Counted from the stretch's first letter, positions 15,268 to 24,000 are shown. The stretch is 46,655 bases of DNA from JAVBLQ01 sp031553435 (GCA_031553435.1 JAVBLQ010000013.1:1-46655), one strand, 5' to 3'. Notes: generated from the letters alone by a model not told the origin. Translations and numbers: made by a program.

Positions 15268-15321
15268 TGAGTTGAAAACTTAAAGTTTAATCATTTGATT
15301 TTCAACCTTAAATAATTAAAC

Positions 15322-16200
15322 ATGCAAATCACAATCAATAAACCATATGCCATCCACGAAACCGGAAAACGCAGCAATAATGAAGATTGCATCTATCCCG
15401 AAAAAAATAAAGCAACCGAAAATAACCGGTTCTTCATCGTTTGCGACGGCATGGGCGGACACCAAAACGGAGAAATAGCATCCGATATTGTATGCAAAAG
15501 CATTACAAATTTTTTGTCTGACAATACATCGGATAATTTTACCAAAGACCTTTTCCAAAAAGCATTGAACCATGCTTATGATCAACTCGATGCCATCAAT
15601 GACAGCGGAGTTATCGACAAAAAAACAGGAACAACCCTGGCATTCCTATACCTGCACAATGAAGGAGCATTGATGGCGCATATAGGCGACAGCCGCATAT
15701 ACCAATTGCGAAAAACCGATTCCGGAATAAGCATTATTTATAAATCCGAAGACCATTCATATGTAAATGATTTGGTAAAATCAGGACTAATCACAGCCGA
15801 AGAAGCGGCTACCCATTCCCAAAAAAACGTCATTACGCGTGCCATGCAACCGCATCAGGAACAAAGAAACCCTGCCGATATATACACTACAAAAGACGTA
15901 GAGCCGGGTGATTTTTTTTTCCTCTGTACTGATGGAATATTAGAGCAAATAAACGATAATCTGCTCTGTATAATATTAAACGAAGATATAAATCTGGAAG
16001 AAAAAAACAAAACCATTCTCGAAATATGTAGAAAAGAAAGTAAAGATAACTTTTCCTCTTACCTGATCTCAATAGCCAACACTATTGAAAAGAATCCAAC
16101 AACTAAAAAAAAACGAAATAAAAAAAAGATAATGTTTGTATTATTTCTGTTTATAATCATAATCATCACAGCGAGTTTATTCCTCTTAAAAAATATTTAA
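15322..16200 (+). CDS. PP2C-family Ser/Thr phosphatase, tail-anchored
   Basis: This 292-residue protein has the full PP2C (PPM) motif set: RSNNEDCIYP, VCDGMGGHQNGEIAS with the metal-binding DGxxG, TGTTLAF, AHIGDSRIYQL, SYVNDLV, ITRAM and FLCTDGILEQI. The phosphatase domain covers residues ~5-255. A basic stretch (KKKRNKKK) and a single C-terminal membrane helix (MFVLFLFIIIIITASLFLL) follow, so the enzyme faces the cytoplasm. It uses Mn2+/Mg2+ to remove phosphate from Ser/Thr and should oppose the kinase encoded next. The 45-base gap to the kinase gene and shared direction indicate one operon. The call is firm. Confidence 0.95.
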   Translation: MQITINKPYAIHETGKRSNNEDCIYPEKNKATENNRFFIVCDGMGGHQNGEIASDIVCKSITNFLSDNTSDNFTKDLFQKALNHAYDQLDAINDSGVIDKKTGTTLAFLYLHNEGALMAHIGDSRIYQLRKTDSGISIIYKSEDHSYVNDLVKSGLITAEEAATHSQKNVITRAMQPHQEQRNPADIYTTKDVEPGDFFFLCTDGILEQINDNLLCIILNEDINLEEKNKTILEICRKESKDNFSSYLISIANTIEKNPTTKKKRNKKKIMFVLFLFIIIIITASLFLLKNI

Positions 16201-16245
16201 TACAGATACCTTGAATAATAAATAACTAACAGAAAATATCGAGCC

Positions 16246-17688
16246 ATGACACAACAAGATTTTCAAAAACGATACCAATATGATACGGAAAAAGATCTTC
16301 TGGGAGAAGGAGGATTCGGTAAAGTATATAAAGCCCTGGATACATACAGACATATTTGGGTTGCAATCAAAGTGTCGGAAGTAAAACCCGATAAAAATTC
16401 TATCCGTTTAAGAAAAGAAACAGAGCTTGTAAAACAATTGCCCACTCATCCCAATATTGCATACTATGACGAATGTCACACATTCTCATCATTCACAGGC
16501 ACTTTTGATTTCGGAATTCTTCAATATTATGAAGAAGGAAATTTATCTCAATTGATGAAGAGAAAATTTCTATCAACCGAAGAAAAATGTAACATTTTAA
16601 AGCAATTATTGGAAGGCATTCATTTTCTGCATGACAATAAAGTCATACACAGAGATCTGAAACCACAAAATATCCTGATAGTAAAAGTTGGAAATTCTTA
16701 TATACCCAAGATCACCGATTTTGGAATCAGCAAAGAATTAGCAGCGGAAAACAGAAGCATGGATATTGAAAATTCCAGGATGGGTGCGGGAACTATTTCT
16801 TACTCATCGCCCGAACAACTAAAAGATAAAAATATAAACAAAAATACCGATTTATGGAGTTTTGGTGTGATTGCTTTTCAACTGTTTACAGGGAAACTGC
16901 CTTTTACAGCTTCGAAAAATTCGACAAGCGTATCCGGACAACAAGAATTGCTCGAACAAATCAATCTTGGTATTCTGCCGGAGAGTATCTCTTCGATACC
17001 GGAGCCCTGGCAAACAATTATCCGCCAATGTCTGGTTCCGGATCCGTCCAAACGGGTAAAAAACTGTAAAGATTGTGAAACAATCATATCCAATCACCAA
17101 AAAGAAGAAAACGAAGACCAGGATTGGAATGAAGATGAAGAAACCAGAATAATTACAGATGTCAAAAAAGATCCCCCTTTCAACAAAAAACTTATAATCG
17201 CATTTGTTTCCATTTGTATTATTATTCTTGCTTCAATATTTATTGTTCCTGCAATAAAATCTCATCTTCCTGAGAAAAATTCGAACGAAACAACAATGGT
17301 AAAAAACAGACCGATAGGACAAATAGTGATTTCTCCAACAGTTACCAGACCTGGTCAAGCACAACCAAAAGTAAAAGATCCTGTTGCCGATTTAAATAAT
17401 GCTTTATATGAAGCAAACATTGCTTTTAACAGAGGTAACTATGATGAAGCCATCAAACATTATAAAAAAGTAAAACAGTTGGATCCGTCAGACAACACAG
17501 GCCATCTCAAATTTCTGTCTAAAGCAAAAGATCTCATGAAATCATCTTCCGGAAATACAGGTGCTGCCAAATATCTACTTCAATGTGCCAAATCATTACA
17601 AAACACAACAGAAGTAAACGATTTATTATTAAAATACAATTCCCTCAATCAAAATGAAGTCACTTCCACAGGTGAACATCAAGAATAA
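16246..17688 (+). CDS. Transmembrane Ser/Thr protein kinase with extracytoplasmic TPR domain
   Basis: The 480-residue product has a eukaryote-like kinase domain (residues ~12-275): glycine loop LGEGGFGKVYKA, VAIK lysine, HRDLKPQN (catalytic Asp ~136), DFGIS and YSSPEQL. A linker contains NEDEETRIITD (Thr ~299). A membrane span (~316-338, LIIAFVSICIIILASIFIV) follows, then a Pro-rich linker and a C-terminal TPR-like segment (ALYEANIAFNRGNYDEAIKH) outside the membrane. It should phosphorylate Thr/Ser on cytoplasmic partners in response to something bound by the outer TPR. The phosphatase, FHA readers and candidate substrates are encoded just upstream. It is the last gene of the locus, and a terminator follows at 17711. 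Confidence 0.95.
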   Translation: MTQQDFQKRYQYDTEKDLLGEGGFGKVYKALDTYRHIWVAIKVSEVKPDKNSIRLRKETELVKQLPTHPNIAYYDECHTFSSFTGTFDFGILQYYEEGNLSQLMKRKFLSTEEKCNILKQLLEGIHFLHDNKVIHRDLKPQNILIVKVGNSYIPKITDFGISKELAAENRSMDIENSRMGAGTISYSSPEQLKDKNINKNTDLWSFGVIAFQLFTGKLPFTASKNSTSVSGQQELLEQINLGILPESISSIPEPWQTIIRQCLVPDPSKRVKNCKDCETIISNHQKEENEDQDWNEDEETRIITDVKKDPPFNKKLIIAFVSICIIILASIFIVPAIKSHLPEKNSNETTMVKNRPIGQIVISPTVTRPGQAQPKVKDPVADLNNALYEANIAFNRGNYDEAIKHYKKVKQLDPSDNTGHLKFLSKAKDLMKSSSGNTGAAKYLLQCAKSLQNTTEVNDLLLKYNSLNQNEVTSTGEHQE

Positions 17689-17710
17689 ATGAAAGAGGAA
17701 ATAAAGACAA

Positions 17711-17789
17711 CCGTCATTGCGATATAAATTCAACTACTATCCTTCAAATTAATCAATTGCATATACCCTTTCGCAATGACGGGTTTTTT
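17711..17789 (+). terminator. Intrinsic terminator of the signalling operon
   Basis: CCGTCATTGCGA (17711-17722) pairs perfectly with TCGCAATGACGG (17771-17782) and is followed by G and six T (17784-17789). The 48-base loop is unusually large. It ends the kinase operon; the stem also lies between convergent genes and may serve the DUF2141 gene from the other side. Confidence 0.8.
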
Positions 17790-17817
17790 AAAACTCATAT
17801 TGGTCACAACATGAAAC

Positions 17818-18222
17818 CTAATTCACTGTAACATAAAGCACCATATCTTCTTTAATCGCAAACTTACAATCCTCAAAAGCGGGAGGCCCCATTTTTCCTT
17901 TGGCATTATTACTGAATCCATATTTTTCGGTTGGGCCAAAACTACCCATGTCCAGTTTTTTATTGTCGTTTTCGTCCTGAAACAGAGATATGGCATATTC
18001 TCCCGAAGGAATACTATCGAATTCCATGGTTATCAATTCATCTTCAATTTTTACCATATCATAAGCGACAGGTTTGGACTTCATAAAACTGTCCTCGTCA
18101 TAAACCGCGACCATTAAATGTCCTTTTATTTTTTCAATTCCATCAACTACAACTGTCAACTTGTTTTGTGCGCCAAGACTACTTGCTGCAAGTATCATCA
18201 GCATAATTAATTTTGTTTTCAT
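17818..18222 (-). CDS. DUF2141 family secreted protein
   Basis: The product has 134 residues with a signal peptide (LIMLMILAASSLGAQ). The mature part shows the DUF2141 pattern: strand LTVVVDGIEKIKGHLMVAVY, then SIPSGEYAISLFQDENDNKK, LDMGSFGPTEKYGFSNNAKG and GPPAFEDCKF. DUF2141 proteins are small, ~140-residue periplasmic beta-sandwich proteins of unknown function, common in Bacteroidetes and Proteobacteria. It is convergent with the kinase gene and followed upstream by the regulator/membrane-protein pair on the same strand, about 100 bases apart. The family call is firm; no function can be given. Confidence 0.9.
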   Translation of the reverse strand: MKTKLIMLMILAASSLGAQNKLTVVVDGIEKIKGHLMVAVYDEDSFMKSKPVAYDMVKIEDELITMEFDSIPSGEYAISLFQDENDNKKLDMGSFGPTEKYGFSNNAKGKMGPPAFEDCKFAIKEDMVLYVTVN

Positions 18223-18293
18223 AAATTCTTTAACTGGTTTAATTTTTTATTGTTACTCAATGTGGAAAAAACGGTAAAATTTCAAACAGTGAA

Positions 18294-18325
18294 AATTTGT
18301 GTAATTTGTGTATTCCGTGTTCTAT
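18294..18325. repeat. Repeat copy with TTTGTGTAATTTGTGTATTCC word
   Basis: This segment repeats the word TTTGTG twice, then ends in ATTCCGTGTTCTAT (18312-18325), identical to 14814-14827. It overlaps the stop codon of the winged-helix regulator gene (18322-18324), so the gene's last codon lies within the repeat. Confidence 0.65.
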
Positions 18326-18606
18326 CCATTGATATAACTCTTCAAAGCTTTCACATACTCATTAAAAGCTTCAATTCCTTTAGGAGCAATTTTGCAAATT
18401 GTTCGCGGCATTTTTCCCTGAAATGTCTTTTCCACATCAATATATCCGGCTCCTTTCAATTTTTCGATCTGAACACTTAAATTACCTGCCGTTGCTCCTG
18501 TTTTTTCTTTCAAAAAGACAAAATCGGCCTCTTCCGCACCAATCAACAATGACATAACAGCTAACCTTAATTGGGAATGCAACAGAGGATCTAATTCTTT
18601 AAACAT
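18322..18606 (-). CDS. Winged-helix transcriptional regulator
   Basis: The product has 94 residues, all one winged-helix domain: LHSQLRLAVMSLLIGAEEAD, FVFLKEKTGATAGNLSVQIE (recognition helix), KLKGAGYIDVEKTFQGKMPR (wing) and ITPKG-like APKGIEAF. This matches the small MarR/ArsR-like HTH family of transcriptional regulators that are usually co-transcribed with a membrane protein. Its ATG overlaps the end of the upstream membrane-protein gene by 8 bases, so the two are coupled. It likely represses its own operon through the palindromic site at 19247-19269, which covers the promoter; this is inference from position. Confidence 0.88.
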   Translation of the reverse strand: MFKELDPLLHSQLRLAVMSLLIGAEEADFVFLKEKTGATAGNLSVQIEKLKGAGYIDVEKTFQGKMPRTICKIAPKGIEAFNEYVKALKSYING

Positions 18607-19210
18607 GTTCTTTTGCTTTTTTATTCAGTTTATAACCTGGCATAATATAACCAAATAGCATACAAACAGTCAATATCAAAAAATGATATGATATATGTGG
18701 CAGGATAATAAAACAAATAACAGATCCTAACCAAAAAATAAAAGCTCCATATACATACGGCTTGAAACGACAAGCTATTCCGGTAATAAATTGAGCAACT
18801 CCCGTGAAAATAAGTATTACTGAAGTCATCATTGTAAAATGCATGTATGAGTGAAAGTAATACGCTACAGACCAGAACACAAACTGGAGTATTACCATCG
18901 AAATACCGAATCCGATCCAGATTGAATTGATAATCTGGTCAATATGAGTTTTTACAATAGCCGAACAGTCTATTTTTTTATGCATAAAATAAGAAATAAT
19001 CCATCCGGGAATCATCAAAAACCAAACAAAACAAGATTTACTTCCCGGCAACACAAAGGTTAACGCAAAATTCAAAAGTGCCGTAAATGCTACTAAATAA
19101 CCCCAGAATATCGTAATATTCCCCGCCCCTTTTTGGAAATTATTCCGCGTTTGCTCTATCATTTCACTGATAAGCGCCAAACTTTCTTTTTCTGTAAACT
19201 TTGTTTCCAT
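18599..19210 (-). CDS. Multi-span membrane protein paired with regulator
   Basis: This 203-residue protein has an N-terminal soluble stretch (TEKESLALISEMIEQTRNNF) and about five to six hydrophobic spans (ITIFWGYLVAFTALLNFAL, FVWFLMIPGWIISYFM, IWIGFGISMVILQFVFW, MTSVILIFTGVAQFI, AFIFWLGSVICFIIL, LILTVCMLFGYIM). I recognise no enzymatic motif. Its 3' end overlaps the regulator gene, a layout common in Bacteroidetes for a membrane protein/HTH pair. It is transcribed from the promoter at 19242-19273. The function is unknown; it could be a sensor or transporter-like partner of the regulator. Confidence 0.85.
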   Translation of the reverse strand: METKFTEKESLALISEMIEQTRNNFQKGAGNITIFWGYLVAFTALLNFALTFVLPGSKSCFVWFLMIPGWIISYFMHKKIDCSAIVKTHIDQIINSIWIGFGISMVILQFVFWSVAYYFHSYMHFTMMTSVILIFTGVAQFITGIACRFKPYVYGAFIFWLGSVICFIILPHISYHFLILTVCMLFGYIMPGYKLNKKAKEHV

Positions 19211-19241
19211 ATAATTTTACTTTATAAATTAAATTGCAATG

Positions 19242-19273
19242 CAAATATAAACTAGTTTATTTTATAAACCAAA
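19242..19273 (-). promoter_or_regulatory. Bacteroidetes promoter of membrane protein/regulator operon
   Basis: On the minus strand, TTTG (19273-19270), a 20-base spacer and TATATTTG (19249-19242) form a well-spaced Bacteroidetes promoter 32 bases upstream of the ATG at 19210. The spacer holds the palindrome described at 19247-19269. Confidence 0.75.
19247..19269. promoter_or_regulatory. Probable operator: three ATAAAC half-sites
   Basis: ATAAACTAGTTTAT (19247-19260) is a perfect 14-bp palindrome. A further ATAAAC at 19264-19269 forms a second palindrome with the middle half-site (GTTTAT-TTT-ATAAAC). All three half-sites fall between the -33 and -7 elements, where a bound dimer would block the polymerase. 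The natural ligand is the winged-helix regulator encoded in the same operon. Confidence 0.65.
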
Positions 19274-19361
19274 ATACATTCCAATTTTTAACATATTTTT
19301 TCTTGAATAGTGAATGGTGAGAGCTCACAAAACAATTTTCCACAAATTTTGCAATCCGGAG

Positions 19362-19392
19362 TTTGCAATTTGCATTTTATATTGTAAATTTG
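19362..19392 (+). promoter_or_regulatory. Bacteroidetes promoter for AAA ATPase gene
   Basis: TTTG at 19362-19365, 19 bases, then TAAATTTG at 19385-19392 fit the Bacteroidetes consensus exactly. The start site should be near 19398, giving a 16-18 base leader before the ATG at 19415. Confidence 0.8.
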
Positions 19393-19414
19393 CAGGTCAA
19401 AAACAGCCAACTAA

Positions 19415-20599
19415 ATGGACGCTTTTTTTAAAACCCACCAATACTTAGTCGAACATCTTAATCCTTCCATTATTCGCAGAAAATTAATGGACGAAATTAA
19501 CTGGAATGACCGGCTTATTGGTATCAAAGGTTCGCGAGGCGTAGGAAAAACCACTTTCTTGCTTCAATATGCCAAAGAAAATTTCAAACCCGAAGACAGG
19601 GAATGCTTATATATCAATTTAAATCATTTTTATTTTACAGATAAGTCTTTGACAGATTTTGCAAACGAATTCAGAATGAAAGGAGGCAAAGTGCTGTTGA
19701 TAGACCAAATGTTCAAATATCCGGATTGGTCAAAAGAGTTAAGATATTGTTATGATAACTTTCCCGATTTGAAGATTATTTTCACAGGTTCATCCGTTAT
19801 GCGGTTGAAAGAAGAAAATCCCGAACTCTCGGGAAGAGTTGTTTCATACAATCTGCGGGGATTTTCTTTCAGGGAATTTTTGAATCTGACGGCAGAAACT
19901 GATTTTCCGTCCTATACACTGGAAGAAATTATCAAAAATCATCAGAAGATCGCTCCGGAAATTTGTGTAAAAATAAAACCGTTGGCCTATCTTCAGGATT
20001 ACATTCATCATGGTTACTATCCTTTTTTTCTGGAAAAAAGGAATTTTTCAGAAAATTTATTGAAAACCATGAATATGATGCTCGAAGTTGATGTACTCTC
20101 GATCAAACAGATTGAACAAAGCTATCTGCCGAAATTAAGGAAGTTATTGTATTTACTGGCTATTTCAAGTCCCGGAACACCCAATGTCAGCCAATTAAGC
20201 AATGACATCGAAACATCAAGGGCTACCGTAATGAATTACATTAAATACTTGAAAGATGCCAGATTAATTAATATGCTTTACCCTGTAGATGAAGATTTTC
20301 CCAAGAAACCTGCAATGGTTTACATGCAAAATCCGAATCTGATGTTTCCCACCTGCATGAATCGCGTGGATGAACAAGCTTTGAGAGAAACATTCTTTTG
20401 TACTCAAATTCATAAAGATAACAAAGTTAATACAAGAGAAAAAAACATCCATTTTCTGGTAAATAATCAATATAAATTCAGAATAGAAGACAATTATTCA
20501 AAAATAAAAAACATTCCCGGAATTTATTACGCGATCGATGGAATGGAGATTGGAGAAAAAAATCTGATTCCGTTGTGGATGTTTGGGTTTCTTTATTGA
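19415..20599 (+). CDS. AAA family ATPase (AAA_14 with DUF4143-type C-terminus)
   Basis: The product has 394 residues. The Walker A motif KGSRGVGKTTFLLQYA lies at ~38-53, the Walker B-like KVLLIDQMFKYPDW at ~92-105, and the sensor IIFTGSSVMRLKEENPELSG at ~128-147. RGFSFREFLNL follows, typical of AAA_14 ATPases. The C-terminal part includes a small winged-helix-like segment (LSNDIETSRATVMNYIKYLK) and a degraded nuclease-like end, as in the usual ~400-residue members. The family is widespread, patchy and of unclear cellular role. The gene has its own strong promoter and ends one base before the inverted-repeat element containing the four-helix-bundle gene. Confidence 0.9.
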   Translation: MDAFFKTHQYLVEHLNPSIIRRKLMDEINWNDRLIGIKGSRGVGKTTFLLQYAKENFKPEDRECLYINLNHFYFTDKSLTDFANEFRMKGGKVLLIDQMFKYPDWSKELRYCYDNFPDLKIIFTGSSVMRLKEENPELSGRVVSYNLRGFSFREFLNLTAETDFPSYTLEEIIKNHQKIAPEICVKIKPLAYLQDYIHHGYYPFFLEKRNFSENLLKTMNMMLEVDVLSIKQIEQSYLPKLRKLLYLLAISSPGTPNVSQLSNDIETSRATVMNYIKYLKDARLINMLYPVDEDFPKKPAMVYMQNPNLMFPTCMNRVDEQALRETFFCTQIHKDNKVNTREKNIHFLVNNQYKFRIEDNYSKIKNIPGIYYAIDGMEIGEKNLIPLWMFGFLY

Positions 20600-20600
20600 A

Positions 20601-21028
20601 AATAGAAGTTAGAGAAGTTAAAGAATATATGAACTCGCATTCATTTAAGGATTTACAGTGTTGGAATAAAGCGCACGAATTTGTATTGCATATATACAAA
20701 ATCACAGGATTATTTCCAAAATCCGAACTTTATGCTTTAAATTCTCAATTCAGAAGAGCTGTAATATCTATTCCTACGAATATTGCCGAAGGTTATAAAA
20801 AAACAGGAGTAAAAGATAAACTAAGATTCTTTAATATTGCGCAAGGTAGCATTGAAGAATCTCGTTATTATATAATCCTTGCAAAAGATTTAAATTATAT
20901 CGAATCTGAAAAATTTGATTTGTTAAATGAATTATTAGAAAGTTCCAGTCGGTTATTGAATGCATATTGCAATAAAATCAGCCAATCCATTCTCTAACTT
21001 CTCTAACTTCTTTTATTCTTTAACTTCT
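20601..21028. repeat. Inverted-repeat cassette enclosing a four-helix-bundle gene
   Basis: The left arm (20601-20626) and right arm (20989-21014) are inverted repeats matching at 24 of 26 positions. The left arm ends 2 bases before the ATG at 20629; the right arm overlaps the stop codon at 20995-20997. The arms are made of the quasi-repeated word GAAGTTA(G/A)A with a 9-base period. A further word copy (ATTCTTTAACTTCT) extends to 21028. In RNA the arms would form a stem with the whole gene as its loop, as in intervening sequences of 23S rRNA, but here the element lies between protein genes. Confidence 0.85.
20629..20997 (+). CDS. Four-helix-bundle protein (23S rRNA intervening-sequence protein family, TIGR02436)
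   Basis: From the ATG at 20629 the product has 122 residues, the family's usual size; a GTG at 20575 in the same frame would lie inside the upstream ATPase gene and is rejected. It reads FKDLQCWNKAHEFVLHIYKI, TGLFPKSELYALNSQFRRA, ISIPTNIAEGYKK, FFNIAQGSIEESRYYIILA and LLESSSRLLNAYCNKI, the classic family pattern with the invariant SIPxNIAEG loop. Relatives include proteins encoded inside 23S rRNA intervening sequences and the Avd protein of diversity-generating retroelements; they form pentameric, positively charged barrels that bind nucleic acid. No reverse transcriptase is present in the window. The gene is exactly enclosed by inverted repeats. Confidence 0.93.
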   Translation: MNSHSFKDLQCWNKAHEFVLHIYKITGLFPKSELYALNSQFRRAVISIPTNIAEGYKKTGVKDKLRFFNIAQGSIEESRYYIILAKDLNYIESEKFDLLNELLESSSRLLNAYCNKISQSIL

Positions 21029-21068
21029 AAGTCCAAAAACAAGTAATTTACAATTAAATAAGATTTCT

Positions 21069-24000
21069 ATGGCTAAACAAAAAAAGTTCTTAACCTGTGA
21101 TGGAAACCAAGCTGCTGCACACATTGCTTATATGTTCAGTGAAACAGCTTCTATTTATCCTATCACACCTTCGTCAACAATGGCAGAATATGTGGACGAA
21201 TGGGCCGCTGCCGGAAGAAAAAATATCTTCGGCGAAACTGTCCGTGTAGATGAAATGCAATCCGAAGCTGGAGCTGCCGGTGCAATGCACGGATCACTAC
21301 AGGCCGGCACATTGTCTACTACATTTACTGCATCACAAGGATTATTATTGATGATTCCCAATATGTACAAAGTTGCAGGAGAATTGCTCCCGGGCGTATA
21401 TCACGTATCTGCCCGTGCATTAGCTTCTCATGCACTTTCAATTTTTGGAGACCATCAGGACGTTATGGCTGTTCGTCAAACCGGATGTGCTATGTTTGCT
21501 ACAGGTTCTGTTCAGGAAGTAATGGACTTAGCCGCAGTTGCTCATTTATCAGCAATCAAATCACGCGTACCCTTCGTACATTTCTTTGACGGATTCCGTA
21601 CTTCCCACGAAATCCAAAAAATTGAAATGTTGGAAAATGATGATTTGACTCCACTTATTGATCAAAAAGCATTGGCCGAATTCCGTGAAAGAGCTTTGAA
21701 TCCGGAAAATCCCGTTGCACGCGGAACTGCACAAAATCCTGATATTTATTTCCAGGCTCGCGAAGCTTCTAATGTATATTACAATCAGGTTGTAGGCATC
21801 GTTGAAGAATATGTAAATCAATTAAGTACATTGGTTGGACGCAAATATGGTTTGTTTGATTATTATGGAGCTGCTGATGCAGAACGCGTAATCATCGCCA
21901 TGGGTTCTGTAACTGAAGCCATCAAAGAAACTGTTGATTATCTGAACGGAAAAGGAGAAAAAGTAGGATTGGTATGCGTACACCTGTATCGTCCGTTCTC
22001 TGCAAAACATTTCTTAGCTGCCGTTCCTAAAACTGCTAAAAGAATTGCTGTATTAGACAGGACCAAAGAACCGGGAGCCACCGGAGAACCTCTTTACCTG
22101 GATGTAAAAGATTGTTTCTACGGACAAGCAAATGCTCCGGTTATTGTTGGTGGTCGTTACGGTTTGTCTTCAAAAGATACGACTCCTGCACAAGTGTTGG
22201 CAGTTTACGAAAATCTTTCTTTACCAGAACCTAAGAACGGTTTCACTATTGGCATTGTTGACGATGTTACTTTCACTTCTCTTCCTCAAAAAGAAGAATT
22301 AGTTTTTGAAGGTGGTCCTTTCGAAGCTAAATTTTATGGATTAGGAGCTGACGGAACTGTAGGAGCTAACAAAAACTCCATCAAAATTATCGGTGACAAC
22401 ACAGATAAATATAGTCAGGCATATTTCGCTTACGACTCTAAAAAATCAGGAGGTTTTACCTGTTCACACTTACGTTTCGGTGACAAACCAATCCGTTCAA
22501 CTTATCTGGTAAATACACCTGACTTCGTGGCATGTCACGTACAAGCTTATCTTCGTTTATACGATGTAACCAAAGGTTTGAAAAAAGGAGGAACATTCCT
22601 TTTGAATACTATTTGGAACCAGGAAGAAGTAAAGAAAAATCTTCCTGATAATGTGAAAAAATATTTGGCTGCCAATAGTATCAATTTCTACATCATCAAT
22701 GCAACAGGTATTGCTGAAGAAATCGGATTAGGAAACAGAACCAATACCATCCTTCAATCTGCATTTTTCAAGATCACAGGTGTAATTCCTTATGATTTAG
22801 CTGTTGAGCAAATGAAAAAAGCAATCGTAAAATCTTACGGTAAAAAAGGTGAAGACGTTGTAAAAATGAACTACGCAGCCGTTGACCGCGGAGGCGATGT
22901 TGTTAAAGTAGAAGTTCCTGCAGAATGGACTAACCTTGGAGAAGAAAAACAAGAGGCTAACAACAATGTTCCTGAATTCATTGCAAGAATCGTTCAACCG
23001 GTGAACGCTCAAGCCGGTGATGATCTTCCTGTTTCTGTGTTCAAAGGTCGCGAAGACGGTACCTGGGAACAAGGAACCGCTGCTTACGAAAAACGAGGAG
23101 TTGCCAGCCATGTGCCCGTCTGGATTCCTGAAAACTGTATTCAATGTAACCAATGTGCTTATGTTTGTCCTCACGCTGCTATCCGTCCGTTTGTACTGGA
23201 TGCTGAAGAACAAGCCAAAGCTCCTGCAGGTTTAGTTACATTGAAAACACAAGGAAAACAATTTGAAGGCACTCAATTCCGTATCCAAGTCGATGTACTC
23301 GACTGTATGGGCTGCGGTAACTGTCCTGATGTTTGCCCTGGCAACAAAAACGGTAAAGCATTGCAAATGATGCCTATCGAAACTCAATATGATAACCAGG
23401 CAAATTGGGATTTCTGTTCTAAAGAGGTAAAAAGCAAACAACATTTGGTGGATACTTCATTGAATGTGAAAAACTCACAGTTTGCAACTCCATTATTTGA
23501 GTTCTCAGGCGCTTGTGCCGGTTGTGGAGAAACTCCTTACGTCAAATTGATTTCTCAATTATTCGGAGACCATCAAATGATAGCCAATGCAACCGGATGT
23601 ACTTCAATCTATTCAGGTTCAGCTCCTTCTACTCCTTATACAAGAAATGAAGAAGGACGCGGTCCGGCTTGGGCAAACTCATTGTTCGAAGACAATGCCG
23701 AATATGGATTGGGTATGAATATCGGTACAGAAAAAATGCGCGACCGTGTTGAACGCCTGATGAAAGAGGGACTTGAATGTCCAAGTTGTTCGTCAGAAAT
23801 GAAAACATTGTTCCAGGAATGGATCGATAACAGAAACGACTCTGTAAAAACACGCGAAGTTACCGATAAATTAGTTCCGGTGATGGAAAAATGTAATTGT
23901 GACACCTGCAAACAATTGATTTCTTTGAAACAATACTTTGTAAAACGTTCACAATGGATCATCGGTGGCGACGGTTGGGCTTATGATATAGGTTTCGGCG

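Noticed and set aside
19310..19335. GTGAATGGTGAGAGCTCAC stretch as another word hairpin
   Set aside because: Contains the GTGAATG word and a GAGCTC palindrome but no matching second arm; at most a fragment.
20575..20628. GTG start 54 bases upstream for the four-helix-bundle gene
   Set aside because: It would overlap the ATPase gene and translate the left repeat arm; the ATG at 20629 begins exactly where the family's conserved sequence starts.
20629..20997. Four-helix-bundle gene as the Avd accessory of a diversity-generating retroelement
   Set aside because: No reverse transcriptase gene or template/variable repeat pair is visible in the window; the inverted repeats fit an intervening-sequence-like design better.
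22797..23213. 138-codon open frame antisense to nifJ
   Set aside because: Lies wholly inside a highly conserved coding gene with strong codon bias, which opens antisense frames; no signal, domain or promoter of its own.
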